Origin: JAYZDF01 sp036337945
Lineage (GTDB): Bacteria; Myxococcota; Kuafuiibacteriia; Kuafuiibacteriales; Kuafuiibacteriaceae
Assembly: GCA_036337945.1 (NCBI GenBank)
Contig: JAYZDF010000005.1
Location: 1-12,943, forward strand
Length of the DNA: 12,943 nucleotides
Direction: 5' to 3'
A program made the translations under genes and the position numbers. The first letter of the stretch is position 1; each line of letters begins with the position of its first letter. A model generated the notes under the pieces. The model worked only from the letters and a program-made list of their open reading frames with translations. It did no database searches and was not told the origin of the DNA. Shown here piece by piece: positions 6,915-12,943 of this stretch.

Positions 6915-8141
6915 TTAGCGGCAAATCGACTCGATTTCGGATACCAATGCAGATAACGCTGGATTGCCCTCGATTTGCGAGGCACGCTCCAGAACAGAGC
7001 AGGTTACGGCAGTATCACCTGCGGCAAGCGAGGCCTCGAGTGCAACAATATAGGCCCGTGGCGTGTTGCGCCGGTTCAAATTGAACAACGCAAGTTCAAG
7101 ACTTCGACGCGTGTCATTTCCCGGCCCGGCAAAAAACTCGGAAGCGTGGTCGGCAAATGCTGCTTGATGCTGAGATAGAAGTCGGTCGTAAGTCTCTTGT
7201 GAATTCTCCCAAAGTCTCGCTGCTTCTTCAGGGATTTCGTCTTGGATGAGCTCACCGAGTAATCCTGCGGGTTCAGGGTCTTCGGTTGTGCCCAAAACCG
7301 ATTTCAACATCACGATAGCGTCCGTATGACGATCATACTCTGCCTCTAATTCAGCAAGATGAACCGTAGCCACGATGTATCCTGGAAGTCGCCTTCGCGC
7401 TTCACGATAATGTTCTACCGCTCGCAAGGGTTGGTTCGCCGATTCAGCCCACATCAATCCGCGCTGAAAGGCTATCCAAGCCACGGGAAACGGTGAAACA
7501 TCATGGTAACTCTCTAACGCTATTTGATAAAGCCTGTCGGCTTTTTCGTATTCACCGATCGTGCTTTCTGCATGTGCCCAGTCGGCCATCGTTCGAAAGT
7601 TTGGATTCCTACGGGCCATTTCAGCTTTGATTTCGCGGTTTTCGATTTCTGCATAACCCATGGATGTCTTAAAGCCTAAGATGAGAGAGTGAATTTCTAG
7701 TTCATCTTGAAAGGGCTCAAGAAGGTCAGCGGCAGCTTGAAACTGATGCACAGAACCCAGAACTTTGGCATGCGCGACGATAAGAGCCTTTGAGTTTGGA
7801 AACATCTCTCGTGATTCCTCCGCGAGCGTGAGTGCCTTTTCAAAGTCACTGTATTGGCCAAAAAACTGGGTACGACTAAGAAGTGTTTCTAGTAGCATTA
7901 CTCGAAGATCTACATTTTGAGGGTGACGCGAAATCCGTTGCTCGAGCCCTTCAATTGTCGCACTCAAGTTATTTCTCGCGATGTTTCCGTCGGTGGTTTT
8001 TCGTTGAATGGTTTCTTCGTGGCCAGTCGTGTCTCTATAGGTCGAGACGCGAGGAGCCACGCCCTCCGCGCAACCGAAAAGCGCGGAAGACGTGAGCATG
8101 ACCAATCCGAGTACTGAGTGTTTCATTTGACTAGCTCGCAT
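6915..8141 (-). CDS. TPR-like repeat lipoprotein
   Basis: 408 residues. A lipoprotein signal ends at Cys24 (SALFGC), so the protein should be attached to a membrane facing the periplasm. From about 60 on it is all-helical with tetratricopeptide-like pairs, for example 60-112 (ending EKALTLAEESREMFPNS), 119-145, 187-214 (GEYEKADRLYQIALES), 221-254 (QPLRAVEHYREARRRLPG) and 258-282. Such repeats hold proteins together; no catalytic domain is visible. The last 100 residues are more divergent. ATG 8141 is preceded by AGAGG eight bases upstream, which favours it over the in-frame ATG at 8126. It follows the DUF4331 C-terminal-half gene by 18 bp. It is therefore probably co-expressed with the two DUF4331 proteins and may scaffold them at the membrane, which is inference from position only. 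Confidence 0.85.
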   Translation of the reverse strand: MRASQMKHSVLGLVMLTSSALFGCAEGVAPRVSTYRDTTGHEETIQRKTTDGNIARNNLSATIEGLEQRISRHPQNVDLRVMLLETLLSRTQFFGQYSDFEKALTLAEESREMFPNSKALIVAHAKVLGSVHQFQAAADLLEPFQDELEIHSLILGFKTSMGYAEIENREIKAEMARRNPNFRTMADWAHAESTIGEYEKADRLYQIALESYHDVSPFPVAWIAFQRGLMWAESANQPLRAVEHYREARRRLPGYIVATVHLAELEAEYDRHTDAIVMLKSVLGTTEDPEPAGLLGELIQDEIPEEAARLWENSQETYDRLLSQHQAAFADHASEFFAGPGNDTRRSLELALFNLNRRNTPRAYIVALEASLAAGDTAVTCSVLERASQIEGNPALSALVSEIESICR

Positions 8142-8159
8142 TGTTCTGTCCTCTAATCC

Positions 8160-8846
8160 TTATTCTGCGAGAGTTGGTTCGCCAAGGAACGGAAAGACAG
8201 CGGTTTGAATCCCATCATCTTCAGTGACTCCATCATCAATTCCAGCAAGAATGCCCGCTGCAAGAACAGAGTAGCTGCGTTCAATGACGTCATCTGCCGG
8301 TGTTCGGCCACCGCATCCACCTGCACCCGCAGGAATTGCTCCGACTACTTCTGCTTCCAGTCCAAGATAGGTTCCACATTCGCCGGAATTGCTATTTACG
8401 TACAATTGATCATCGACCAGTACATTTGCCAGGGTCATGTAACGAGCCGGTCCAGCATCGGCCAAAAGTTGATTCCCGCAGACCGTGTCTAAACTATCAA
8501 GAATCGCCAGGCTTGCCGCAAAGTCATCGACATAAGCTGACCATTCGGAAGGTGTTGCTTGCCCATATGCGGCCTTAGCAGCGTCCTTCGCCGATTTATC
8601 TCCATTGAACGTATTGTTCAGTGCTGTGTTTATTGCTGGACGTCCCATTCGATCAATTTGTTGACCCAGTGTCGGCCGCTCGGGCTTCGTTTCCGGAGTA
8701 GGCTCAGGATTTGGTTCAGGCGTGGGGCTGACTTGAGAGGGTGAATTAGGGTTCGTCGTGTTGTCTGCATTGTTGTCCATTTCTGAGCCACAAGCAGCGA
8801 GTACGATGAGAGAGGATGTGGTGATAATTTTCTTCAAAAGTTTCAT
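8160..8846 (-). CDS. Lipoprotein matching the C-terminal half of DUF4331
   Basis: 228 residues. The signal peptide KKIITTSSLIVLAAC gives acylated Cys19. A Pro/Glu/Thr-rich flexible linker (about 38-58) follows, then a domain with QIDRMGRPAINTAL (63-76), GGRTPADDVIE (179-189) and the end VFPFLGEP (217-224). From memory of DUF4331 proteins, these three motifs belong to their C-terminal half, where the GRPAINT segment directly follows the motif that ends the neighbouring gene. Cysteines 123, 157 and 178 lie in the exported domain. The function of DUF4331 is unknown. The reading frame extends to TTG 8867, but I start at ATG 8846 because AGGAG (8858-8854) stands seven bases before it and lies inside the longer version. 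The gap to the upstream gene is 32 bp. Confidence 0.82.
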   Translation of the reverse strand: MKLLKKIITTSSLIVLAACGSEMDNNADNTTNPNSPSQVSPTPEPNPEPTPETKPERPTLGQQIDRMGRPAINTALNNTFNGDKSAKDAAKAAYGQATPSEWSAYVDDFAASLAILDSLDTVCGNQLLADAGPARYMTLANVLVDDQLYVNSNSGECGTYLGLEAEVVGAIPAGAGGCGGRTPADDVIERSYSVLAAGILAGIDDGVTEDDGIQTAVFPFLGEPTLAE

Positions 8847-8853
8847 TTTTATT

Positions 8854-8858
8854 CTCCT
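8854..8858 (-). promoter_or_regulatory. Ribosome binding site that decides the lipoprotein start
   Basis: AGGAG on the minus strand, seven bases before ATG 8846. It supports this start over the in-frame TTG at 8867, and shows the two DUF4331 halves are translated from separate initiation sites. Confidence 0.75.
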
Positions 8859-8878
8859 AATATTCAAAATGATGGTGT

Positions 8879-9574
8879 TTATCGTCGGTGTGTACTTGCC
8901 CAGACAGAGAGTATATCGCCGCCTTTGTTGACTTTCGTTTTATCAACTTGGACGACCAAGGCCATGATGTTCGCACCTGCCAGAGAGTCCTTGGCGGGAC
9001 TTCCATCGGGACTTGATTGCAGTTGACCAACCAACAGAGCTGAGGTGTCCGCGTCTAGCATTGGACAAAAGTCTTGGTCGAATTGCAGACTTGGCGCTGC
9101 GCTGATCACGGTGTCTACAGTCTTAAGGAAGCCTCCGAGTTCAAAAAAGAAAGGGTCGTTTCTCAGTCCTGCGAAAATTTTGATGCTTCCATCATCGTTG
9201 GAAACGCTGTTGTTGCTGGTAACATCTCCCGACACGTACTCGTCACCAACCCAGCATTCTATTTCGGTAGTCGTTTTGAATTGGCACTGAATAAGCGTCT
9301 CGGTTTGGGCTTCTCCGTAACCCGTACTGCTGTTGACATGAATTGCGTATTGCACAGCATCTGAGAACTGTGTTTTGGACGTGGCGAAAGGATTGACCGT
9401 CAAGGCAAGGTTTAGCTTCGATGCATCTGTAGTCATCCACGCGTAGATGTCTGCAATATCTGCCGCAGGCTCACTTACTGTTGCTGGTGAGTCAGTGTGA
9501 TCTGCAGCAAAGGACGCTGCAGAGGCGAATAATCCGATAAGTGATACGGACAATAGTAGTTTACGATTTCTCAT
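8879..9574 (-). CDS. Secreted protein matching the N-terminal half of DUF4331
   Basis: 231 residues. The signal peptide has basic RNRK, core LLLSVSLIGLFASAA and probable cleavage after SFA (residue 23), so it is exported via Sec. The mature protein opens with DHTDSPA (25-31) and DIADIYAW (39-46), then KIFAGLRNDPFFFEL (132-146), ALVVQVD (205-211) and SVWASTH (223-229). These are hallmarks of the first half of DUF4331. The usual continuation (RMGRPAINT) is absent here and found in the next gene. Cysteines 97, 107 and 170 might form a disulfide in the periplasm. ATG 9574 has AGGAG seven bases upstream. It is the first gene after a candidate ECF promoter and probably heads a transcript with the lipoprotein half and the TPR lipoprotein. 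Biochemical role unknown. Confidence 0.85.
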   Translation of the reverse strand: MRNRKLLLSVSLIGLFASAASFAADHTDSPATVSEPAADIADIYAWMTTDASKLNLALTVNPFATSKTQFSDAVQYAIHVNSSTGYGEAQTETLIQCQFKTTTEIECWVGDEYVSGDVTSNNSVSNDDGSIKIFAGLRNDPFFFELGGFLKTVDTVISAAPSLQFDQDFCPMLDADTSALLVGQLQSSPDGSPAKDSLAGANIMALVVQVDKTKVNKGGDILSVWASTHRR

Positions 9575-9605
9575 TATTTACTCCTAAATCTTCTCTAAAT
9601 AACGA

Positions 9606-9621
9606 CCGTCTTTATTGACGG
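9606..9621 (-). repeat. Small hairpin in the leader of the DUF4331 transcript
   Basis: CCGTC (9606-9610) and GACGG (9617-9621) enclose TTTATT. It lies in the predicted 5' untranslated region, about 30 bp before the ATG at 9574. No T-run follows in the direction of transcription, so it is not a terminator. Confidence 0.35.
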
Positions 9622-9649
9622 CTTGATTGGAGTACGAGGTACCTTTGGG

Positions 9650-9661
9650 TTTGGATCCAAA
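9650..9661. repeat. 12-bp perfect palindrome TTTGGATCCAAA
   Basis: A gapless dyad just downstream of the candidate promoter; it would fall at about +8 to +19 of the transcript. It could be a repressor site or the first hairpin of the mRNA. Confidence 0.5.
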
Positions 9662-9675
9662 GCGGTTGTTTTTTT

Positions 9676-9705
9676 ATTGTATCAAAAAGTATGTGCTGGA
9701 GATCA
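9676..9705 (-). promoter_or_regulatory. Candidate ECF-type promoter of the DUF4331 operon
   Basis: On the minus strand TGATCT (9705-9700), an 18-bp spacer and TACAAT (9681-9676). The -35 resembles the TGATC core known for RpoE/ChrR-controlled promoters. A normal sigma-70 -35 is absent at 16-18 bp from the -10. The -35 lies in an inverted repeat GATCA-N8-TGATC (9701-9718) that begins in the stop codon of the cupin gene. Assignment to the sigma factor next door is inference. Confidence 0.45.
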
Positions 9706-9716
9706 CGTGCTCATGA

Positions 9717-10313
9717 TCACAGAAGAGGGGAGTCGTACTTGATTTCGGCCCCATTCAATTCAATCCCTTCTTGCACAACCACTAAATAGGTTAGGTCTGG
9801 GCCATCTTCGAGAACTCGGAAACTATGTCTAGTATCCGGCTCCATGACTACGAGATCACCGGGCCCATATTTTTCGCCACTTACGTCGTCAATAAAATAA
9901 CCTTGGATAACGAGGACGTGTTCAACTCCGAGGTGTTTATGCTCTGGAAAGCCGCCACCGGCTATGATTTTGGTAAAGCCGGTGATCGCACGTTCTACTT
10001 TCGGGCCACCCTCAACGTGATACAGAGTCATGCCTGGCACCGGACCTTCAGACCAGTTAGCGGACTCATCGATTCCATTGAGTAGTTGAAGAGCATTCTC
10101 CTCAGAAATATCCAAAAGTTCGGTGACGTCCTGAGAAAAACGCTCAAACCTCTGTCCGGGTAAAGCGGCGAGGATTCGAGCTTCTAAGCCCGCACTTGGT
10201 GTCGCTGGTTCTAGTTGGTCGGCGAGCTGGACAAATGAATCACCGAAATTTGCTTCATTTTCTTCGGCGTCTTTGAAGAAGTCATCTTGAGCAGCGGGAT
10301 TTGGCTTTTTCAT
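9717..10313 (-). CDS. ChrR-like cupin protein, putative anti-sigma factor
   Basis: 198 residues. The C-terminal cupin (about 105-185) has the metal ligands His125, His127, Glu131 and His163, in EHKH, GVEH and TRHSF. Their arrangement resembles the cupin of ChrR, which triggers release of an ECF sigma factor under singlet oxygen or organic peroxide stress. PATPSAGLEARILAAL (36-51) is like the segment linking anti-sigma and sensor parts in many such proteins. Odd: ChrR has an N-terminal zinc-binding anti-sigma domain with His and CxxC, whereas this protein has no cysteine at all. If it binds the sigma factor, it does so without zinc. No membrane segment, so cytosolic. Its ATG overlaps the sigma stop as ATGA, implying coupled translation and near-equal amounts. 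A plain cupin enzyme is the alternative. Confidence 0.8.
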   Translation of the reverse strand: MKKPNPAAQDDFFKDAEENEANFGDSFVQLADQLEPATPSAGLEARILAALPGQRFERFSQDVTELLDISEENALQLLNGIDESANWSEGPVPGMTLYHVEGGPKVERAITGFTKIIAGGGFPEHKHLGVEHVLVIQGYFIDDVSGEKYGPGDLVVMEPDTRHSFRVLEDGPDLTYLVVVQEGIELNGAEIKYDSPLL

Positions 10314-10876
10314 ACCGGACCCTCCTTGATAGCTAAAGTCGTAAAGTACTTCTTAAGTTGTTGGAGGGCGCGGCTTGTTTTGGATTTTACCGTTCCTGTC
10401 GGAATATCCAGAGACTCACCAATTTCTCTCATCGATAATCCTTGAAAATAACCGAGAATCAGGATGCGTTGAGTAAGCTCCGGAAGTTCGCTGAGTGCAT
10501 CTCGCATTTGTCTTTGACTGACAGTGGCTTCTGCACTTGCTCCTTGGTCCTGAATGGCGTTCGCGGCATCTGTTGTCAGGCGGGACGCCCGAGACACCCG
10601 CGGGGATTTGATGCGATCTAAGCATCTGCTCCTAAGTCTGAGAAAGGCCCACGTCTTAACTGAGCCTTTCGATGGGTCATAATCGCCGGCGCGTTTCCAG
10701 ATCTCCAAAAAAACGTCCTGAATCACATCTTCAGCTTCACCTCTGTTTTTTAATATTTTCAGGGCGATCGAGAGCATGATGGGAGAGTGAAGTTCGTATA
10801 GACTGGCAAGAGCTTCCTTGTCGCCGTTCGCTATTCTACGAATCAGCTGAATCTCAATGGACTTGTTCCCACTCAA
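10310..10876 (-). CDS. ECF-family RNA polymerase sigma factor
   Basis: 188 residues with the two ECF domains. Region 2 spans about 22-92, with AEDVIQDVFLEIWKR (48-62) and the -10-recognising stretch KGSVKTWAFLRLRSRCLDRI (70-89). A variable linker follows (about 92-122). Region 4 is about 125-177, with LPELTQRILILGYFQGLSMREI and the helix-turn-helix IPTGTVKSKTSRAL that reads the -35. Such factors direct polymerase to a small stress regulon and are held inactive by the protein encoded next to them, here the cupin protein. The start is TTG 10876. An in-frame TAA lies three codons upstream and no better codon fits, though the ribosome binding site is poor. The gap to asd is 45 bp, so it may be read from the asd transcript. 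I see no TGATC-type promoter directly before it, hence no sign of autoregulation. Confidence 0.92.
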   Translation of the reverse strand: MSGNKSIEIQLIRRIANGDKEALASLYELHSPIMLSIALKILKNRGEAEDVIQDVFLEIWKRAGDYDPSKGSVKTWAFLRLRSRCLDRIKSPRVSRASRLTTDAANAIQDQGASAEATVSQRQMRDALSELPELTQRILILGYFQGLSMREIGESLDIPTGTVKSKTSRALQQLKKYFTTLAIKEGPV

Positions 10877-10921
10877 CGTTGGTTACCACGAATAAAATGA
10901 CGAATACTCGACCCGTCTTAC

Positions 10922-12034
10922 TTACGACTCCGTAATAATGATTCTTAGCATACGTCTGAGAGGTTCTGCAGCCCCCCACAGTAATTGGTCTCCCACAGTA
11001 AAAGCGGATAAAAATTGCGGGCCGAGGTTCATCTTATGGATTCTTCCTACCGGTATTTTCAGCGTTCCCGTTGCGTACGTTGGTGTTAGTTTTTGGAGCG
11101 TTTCTTCTTTTTCATTGGCAACAACTTCGGTCCAATCCGAGGTATTCCCAATAATTGATTCTAATTCGCTGAGGGGAACATCTTTCTTGAGTTTGATGGT
11201 GAACGCTTGACTGTGACATCTCATCGAACCAACTCGTACACAGATCCCGTCTACGGGAACTTGTGGGTTCAATCCAAGTATCTTGTTCGTTTCGGCGTAT
11301 CCTTTCCATTCTTCTCGAGTTTGACCGTGGTCAACGGCCGAATCAATCCACGGTAACAAACTTGCTGCGAGAGGGGCTCCAAATTCGCCGCAGGGAAAAC
11401 TCGATGAGCGCATGGTGTCGGTGATCGTTGCATCTAGGTCGAGGACAGGCGTATTCGTTTCTGCGAGTCCTGACTGTCCAGCATCTCCCAGTACTTTCAT
11501 CTGGTGCACTAGTTCTTTCATATTTTTTGCGCCAGCCCCTGACGCGGCTTGGTAGGTCGCTGCAGAGATCCATTCGACAAGGTTTTCGCGAAAAAGTCCC
11601 CCTATGGCCATAAGCATAAGGCTGACTGTACAATTACCACCGATGAAGTCTTTGATTCCGCTGGAAAGACCGTCGCTTATCTTATCTCCATTGATTGGGT
11701 CGAGAATAATGAGGGCATCATCTGACATACGCAAAGCACTCGCGGCATCAATCCAATACCCTTTCCATCCAGATTCTCTGAGAGAAGGATGAATCGATTT
11801 TGTGTACGACCCACCTTGGCAGCTGATGATGACATCCATATCGCGAAGCTGGTCGACATTATTTGCATCCAGTAAGGTCTGGCTACCCCATCCCAGATTC
11901 GGGCCAGGTTGTCCGGCTTGTGAGGTCGAAAATAAAGAGGTCTCGACCAGGTCAAAATCCCCTTCTTGGGTCATCCGATCAACGAGGACAGAGCCGACCA
12001 TTCCGCGATATCCAACAATTCCGAGCTTAGTCAT
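10922..12034 (-). CDS. asd: Aspartate-semialdehyde dehydrogenase
   Basis: 370 residues, close to the 367 of the E. coli enzyme and of the same long type. It reduces aspartyl phosphate to aspartate semialdehyde with NADPH, the branch step towards diaminopimelate/lysine, threonine and methionine. Visible: nucleotide-binding GYRGMVGSVL (8-17), GGNCTVSLML with catalytic Cys135, QAASGAGAKN (162-171), and substrate-binding Arg267 with general-base His274 in CVRVGSMRCHSQ (265-276). All key residues are present. ATG 12034 has GGAG seven bases upstream. Neighbours are arfB (77 bp upstream) and the sigma factor (45 bp downstream), not other lysine genes. Its tie to the peptidoglycan hydrolase in the window is probably coincidence. 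Confidence 0.97.
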   Translation of the reverse strand: MTKLGIVGYRGMVGSVLVDRMTQEGDFDLVETSLFSTSQAGQPGPNLGWGSQTLLDANNVDQLRDMDVIISCQGGSYTKSIHPSLRESGWKGYWIDAASALRMSDDALIILDPINGDKISDGLSSGIKDFIGGNCTVSLMLMAIGGLFRENLVEWISAATYQAASGAGAKNMKELVHQMKVLGDAGQSGLAETNTPVLDLDATITDTMRSSSFPCGEFGAPLAASLLPWIDSAVDHGQTREEWKGYAETNKILGLNPQVPVDGICVRVGSMRCHSQAFTIKLKKDVPLSELESIIGNTSDWTEVVANEKEETLQKLTPTYATGTLKIPVGRIHKMNLGPQFLSAFTVGDQLLWGAAEPLRRMLRIIITES

Positions 12035-12111
12035 AAGCCTCTCCTAGCTCAACAGTAGATAAAGGTCGAGGGGCGACATGAACCCACCGCAAAAACCAAG
12101 TATGTGAATCT

Positions 12112-12543
12112 TTAGTATTTGACTGGCTGTCGAAGTTTCTTTGTCAGGCTTTTCTTGGTCTTATTGTCTAGGCGACGACGCTGTGAGCCTTTGGTTGGCC
12201 GAGTAGGCACTCTAAATTTCGGACGAAACATCGCTTTGCGGATGATCGTCTCGAGTCGCTCAAGCGCGTCCGCTCTGTTTTGAGCCTGGTTCCGGCTTCT
12301 TTGTGCTTTGATAATGATAGTGTCATTCTTTGTGACTCGACGGTCTTTTAGGTCGCGAAGTGCTTTTTTCAAATAAGGGGGCAGCGTTGAATTGCCGAAG
12401 TCAAAGGTCAGCACGATGGCTGAAGACACCTTGTTGACGTTCTGGCCGCCGCTGCCTTGGGCTCGAACGGCCGAAAAGTTCAGATCAGCGTCGAACACGG
12501 ATGTTCGGTCGTCAATTCTGATAATGGGGGTAGCATCATTCAT
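12112..12543 (-). CDS. arfB: ArfB-type peptidyl-tRNA hydrolase (ribosome rescue)
   Basis: 143 residues, the usual ArfB (YaeJ) length. The RF-1-like domain carries RAQGSGGQNVNKVSS (27-41) with the catalytic GGQ at 32-34. This motif enters the peptidyl-transferase centre and releases the peptide from stalled ribosomes. The last 40 residues are strongly basic (RRRLDNKTKKSLTKKLRQ), the tail that in ArfB occupies the empty mRNA channel and so senses truncated mRNA. No codon-recognition domain is present, which separates it from true release factors. ATG 12543 is the only reasonable start; the ribosome binding site is weak (AGG well upstream). It stands divergently to the lipoprotein gene on the right with 70 bp between starts. 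Confidence 0.95.
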   Translation of the reverse strand: MNDATPIIRIDDRTSVFDADLNFSAVRAQGSGGQNVNKVSSAIVLTFDFGNSTLPPYLKKALRDLKDRRVTKNDTIIIKAQRSRNQAQNRADALERLETIIRKAMFRPKFRVPTRPTKGSQRRRLDNKTKKSLTKKLRQPVKY

Positions 12544-12613
12544 GGCGTCTAAGCCTTAGTCTAGCACATCGACAATAATCAGGTCTTTATGATAGAAAAT
12601 CAGGGAGAAGTCC

Positions 12614-12943
12614 GTGGGTATTTGTCTGGATGCAAAAAGCTGCTTAGGCACGCTGTTACTGTTGTTTTATGCATCGTGTAGCGCTCTCCCAGACGACGTT
12701 GCTCCGCCGGAGGACGCACCCAAACTAAGCCCAAGAAACATTGCCTGCGACGGGGCAGGTCCACAGATTGGCGGACTCGATTTCTATTTCGACTCTTTTT
12801 CGAACTGGGGCCGACAGACCTGTAAACAACGCTTCGAGCAGGATGGATGTGGACTGTCTATCTTCAGGGACTGTCAAGATTCAAAAAGGCAATGGGCGGG
12901 CACAATAGATGAAGATCTGAGAATTTCGATGAAGCCCATTTTC
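12614..12943 (+). CDS. Putative cysteine-rich lipoprotein, 3' part cut by window edge
   Basis: 110 codons, open through the right edge. GTG 12614 is preceded by AGGGAG (12602-12607), which supports the start. The N-terminus has a hydrophobic stretch TLLLLFYAS followed by Cys22, a lipoprotein-like signal, although Tyr at -3 is unusual; Cys10 lies before the core. A Pro/Asp-rich linker (24-41) leads to a domain with IACDGAGPQIGGLDFYFDSF (44-63), then cysteines 69, 78 and 85 at short intervals, which may form disulfides after export. I do not recognise the family. It diverges from arfB. Confidence 0.7.
   Translation, partial: MGICLDAKSCLGTLLLLFYASCSALPDDVAPPEDAPKLSPRNIACDGAGPQIGGLDFYFDSFSNWGRQTCKQRFEQDGCGLSIFRDCQDSKRQWAGTIDEDLRISMKPIF

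Noticed and set aside
6915..8141. Enzymatic domain in the TPR lipoprotein
   Set aside because: Beyond helical repeats I found no metal-binding or catalytic motif, so no activity is claimed.
8846..8867. Start of the DUF4331 C-half lipoprotein at TTG 8867
   Set aside because: The extra seven codons contain the AGGAG that serves ATG 8846, and they would add NIRRIK before an already normal signal peptide.
1..12943. Mobile element, prophage, CRISPR array or selenocysteine in the peroxidase
   Set aside because: No transposase or integrase, no direct repeats with regular spacers; the peroxidase active-site codon is TGC (Cys), not TGA.

Overview
The window looks like a piece of a chromosome from a free-living, diderm (Gram-negative-type) bacterium. 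Four probable lipoproteins, an ECF sigma factor with a cupin partner and a Hanks-type Ser/Thr kinase among housekeeping genes point to the former delta-proteobacteria (Myxococcota/Bdellovibrionota-like). No rRNA or ribosomal protein is present to settle this. Base composition looks even, close to half G+C. I see no IS element, integrase, phage gene or CRISPR array.

Layout, left to right. A dienelactone-hydrolase-family gene (minus strand) runs off the left edge. Next comes tRNA-Asn(GTT), minus strand, with its own promoter and a stem-loop terminator. A plus-strand lipoprotein made of three tandem cysteine-pair domains follows. It converges on a membrane-anchored M23 peptidase, and the two stop codons share one CTAG. 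A 482-bp stretch without genes holds only small inverted repeats. Then come a minus-strand Ser/Thr kinase and, diverging from it, a Cys-type glutathione peroxidase. The peroxidase 3' end overlaps that of rsmB.

From about 10.9 kb down to 4.9 kb the minus strand carries the most interesting part. An ECF sigma factor and a ChrR-like cupin protein overlap by ATGA. Next is a candidate ECF promoter, then a secreted protein matching the N-terminal half of DUF4331, a lipoprotein matching its C-terminal half, a TPR lipoprotein, an MBL-fold hydrolase and rsmB. Spacings of 32, 18, 62 and 10 bp suggest one transcript. My reading, which is inference, is that an ECF/cupin stress switch controls an envelope module in which DUF4331 has been split into two separately exported polypeptides.

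Upstream of the sigma factor on the same strand lie asd (aspartate-semialdehyde dehydrogenase) and arfB (a GGQ ribosome-rescue hydrolase). A divergent, cysteine-rich putative lipoprotein starts at 12614 and runs off the right edge. Function calls for DUF4331, the TPR lipoprotein and the three-repeat lipoprotein remain open.
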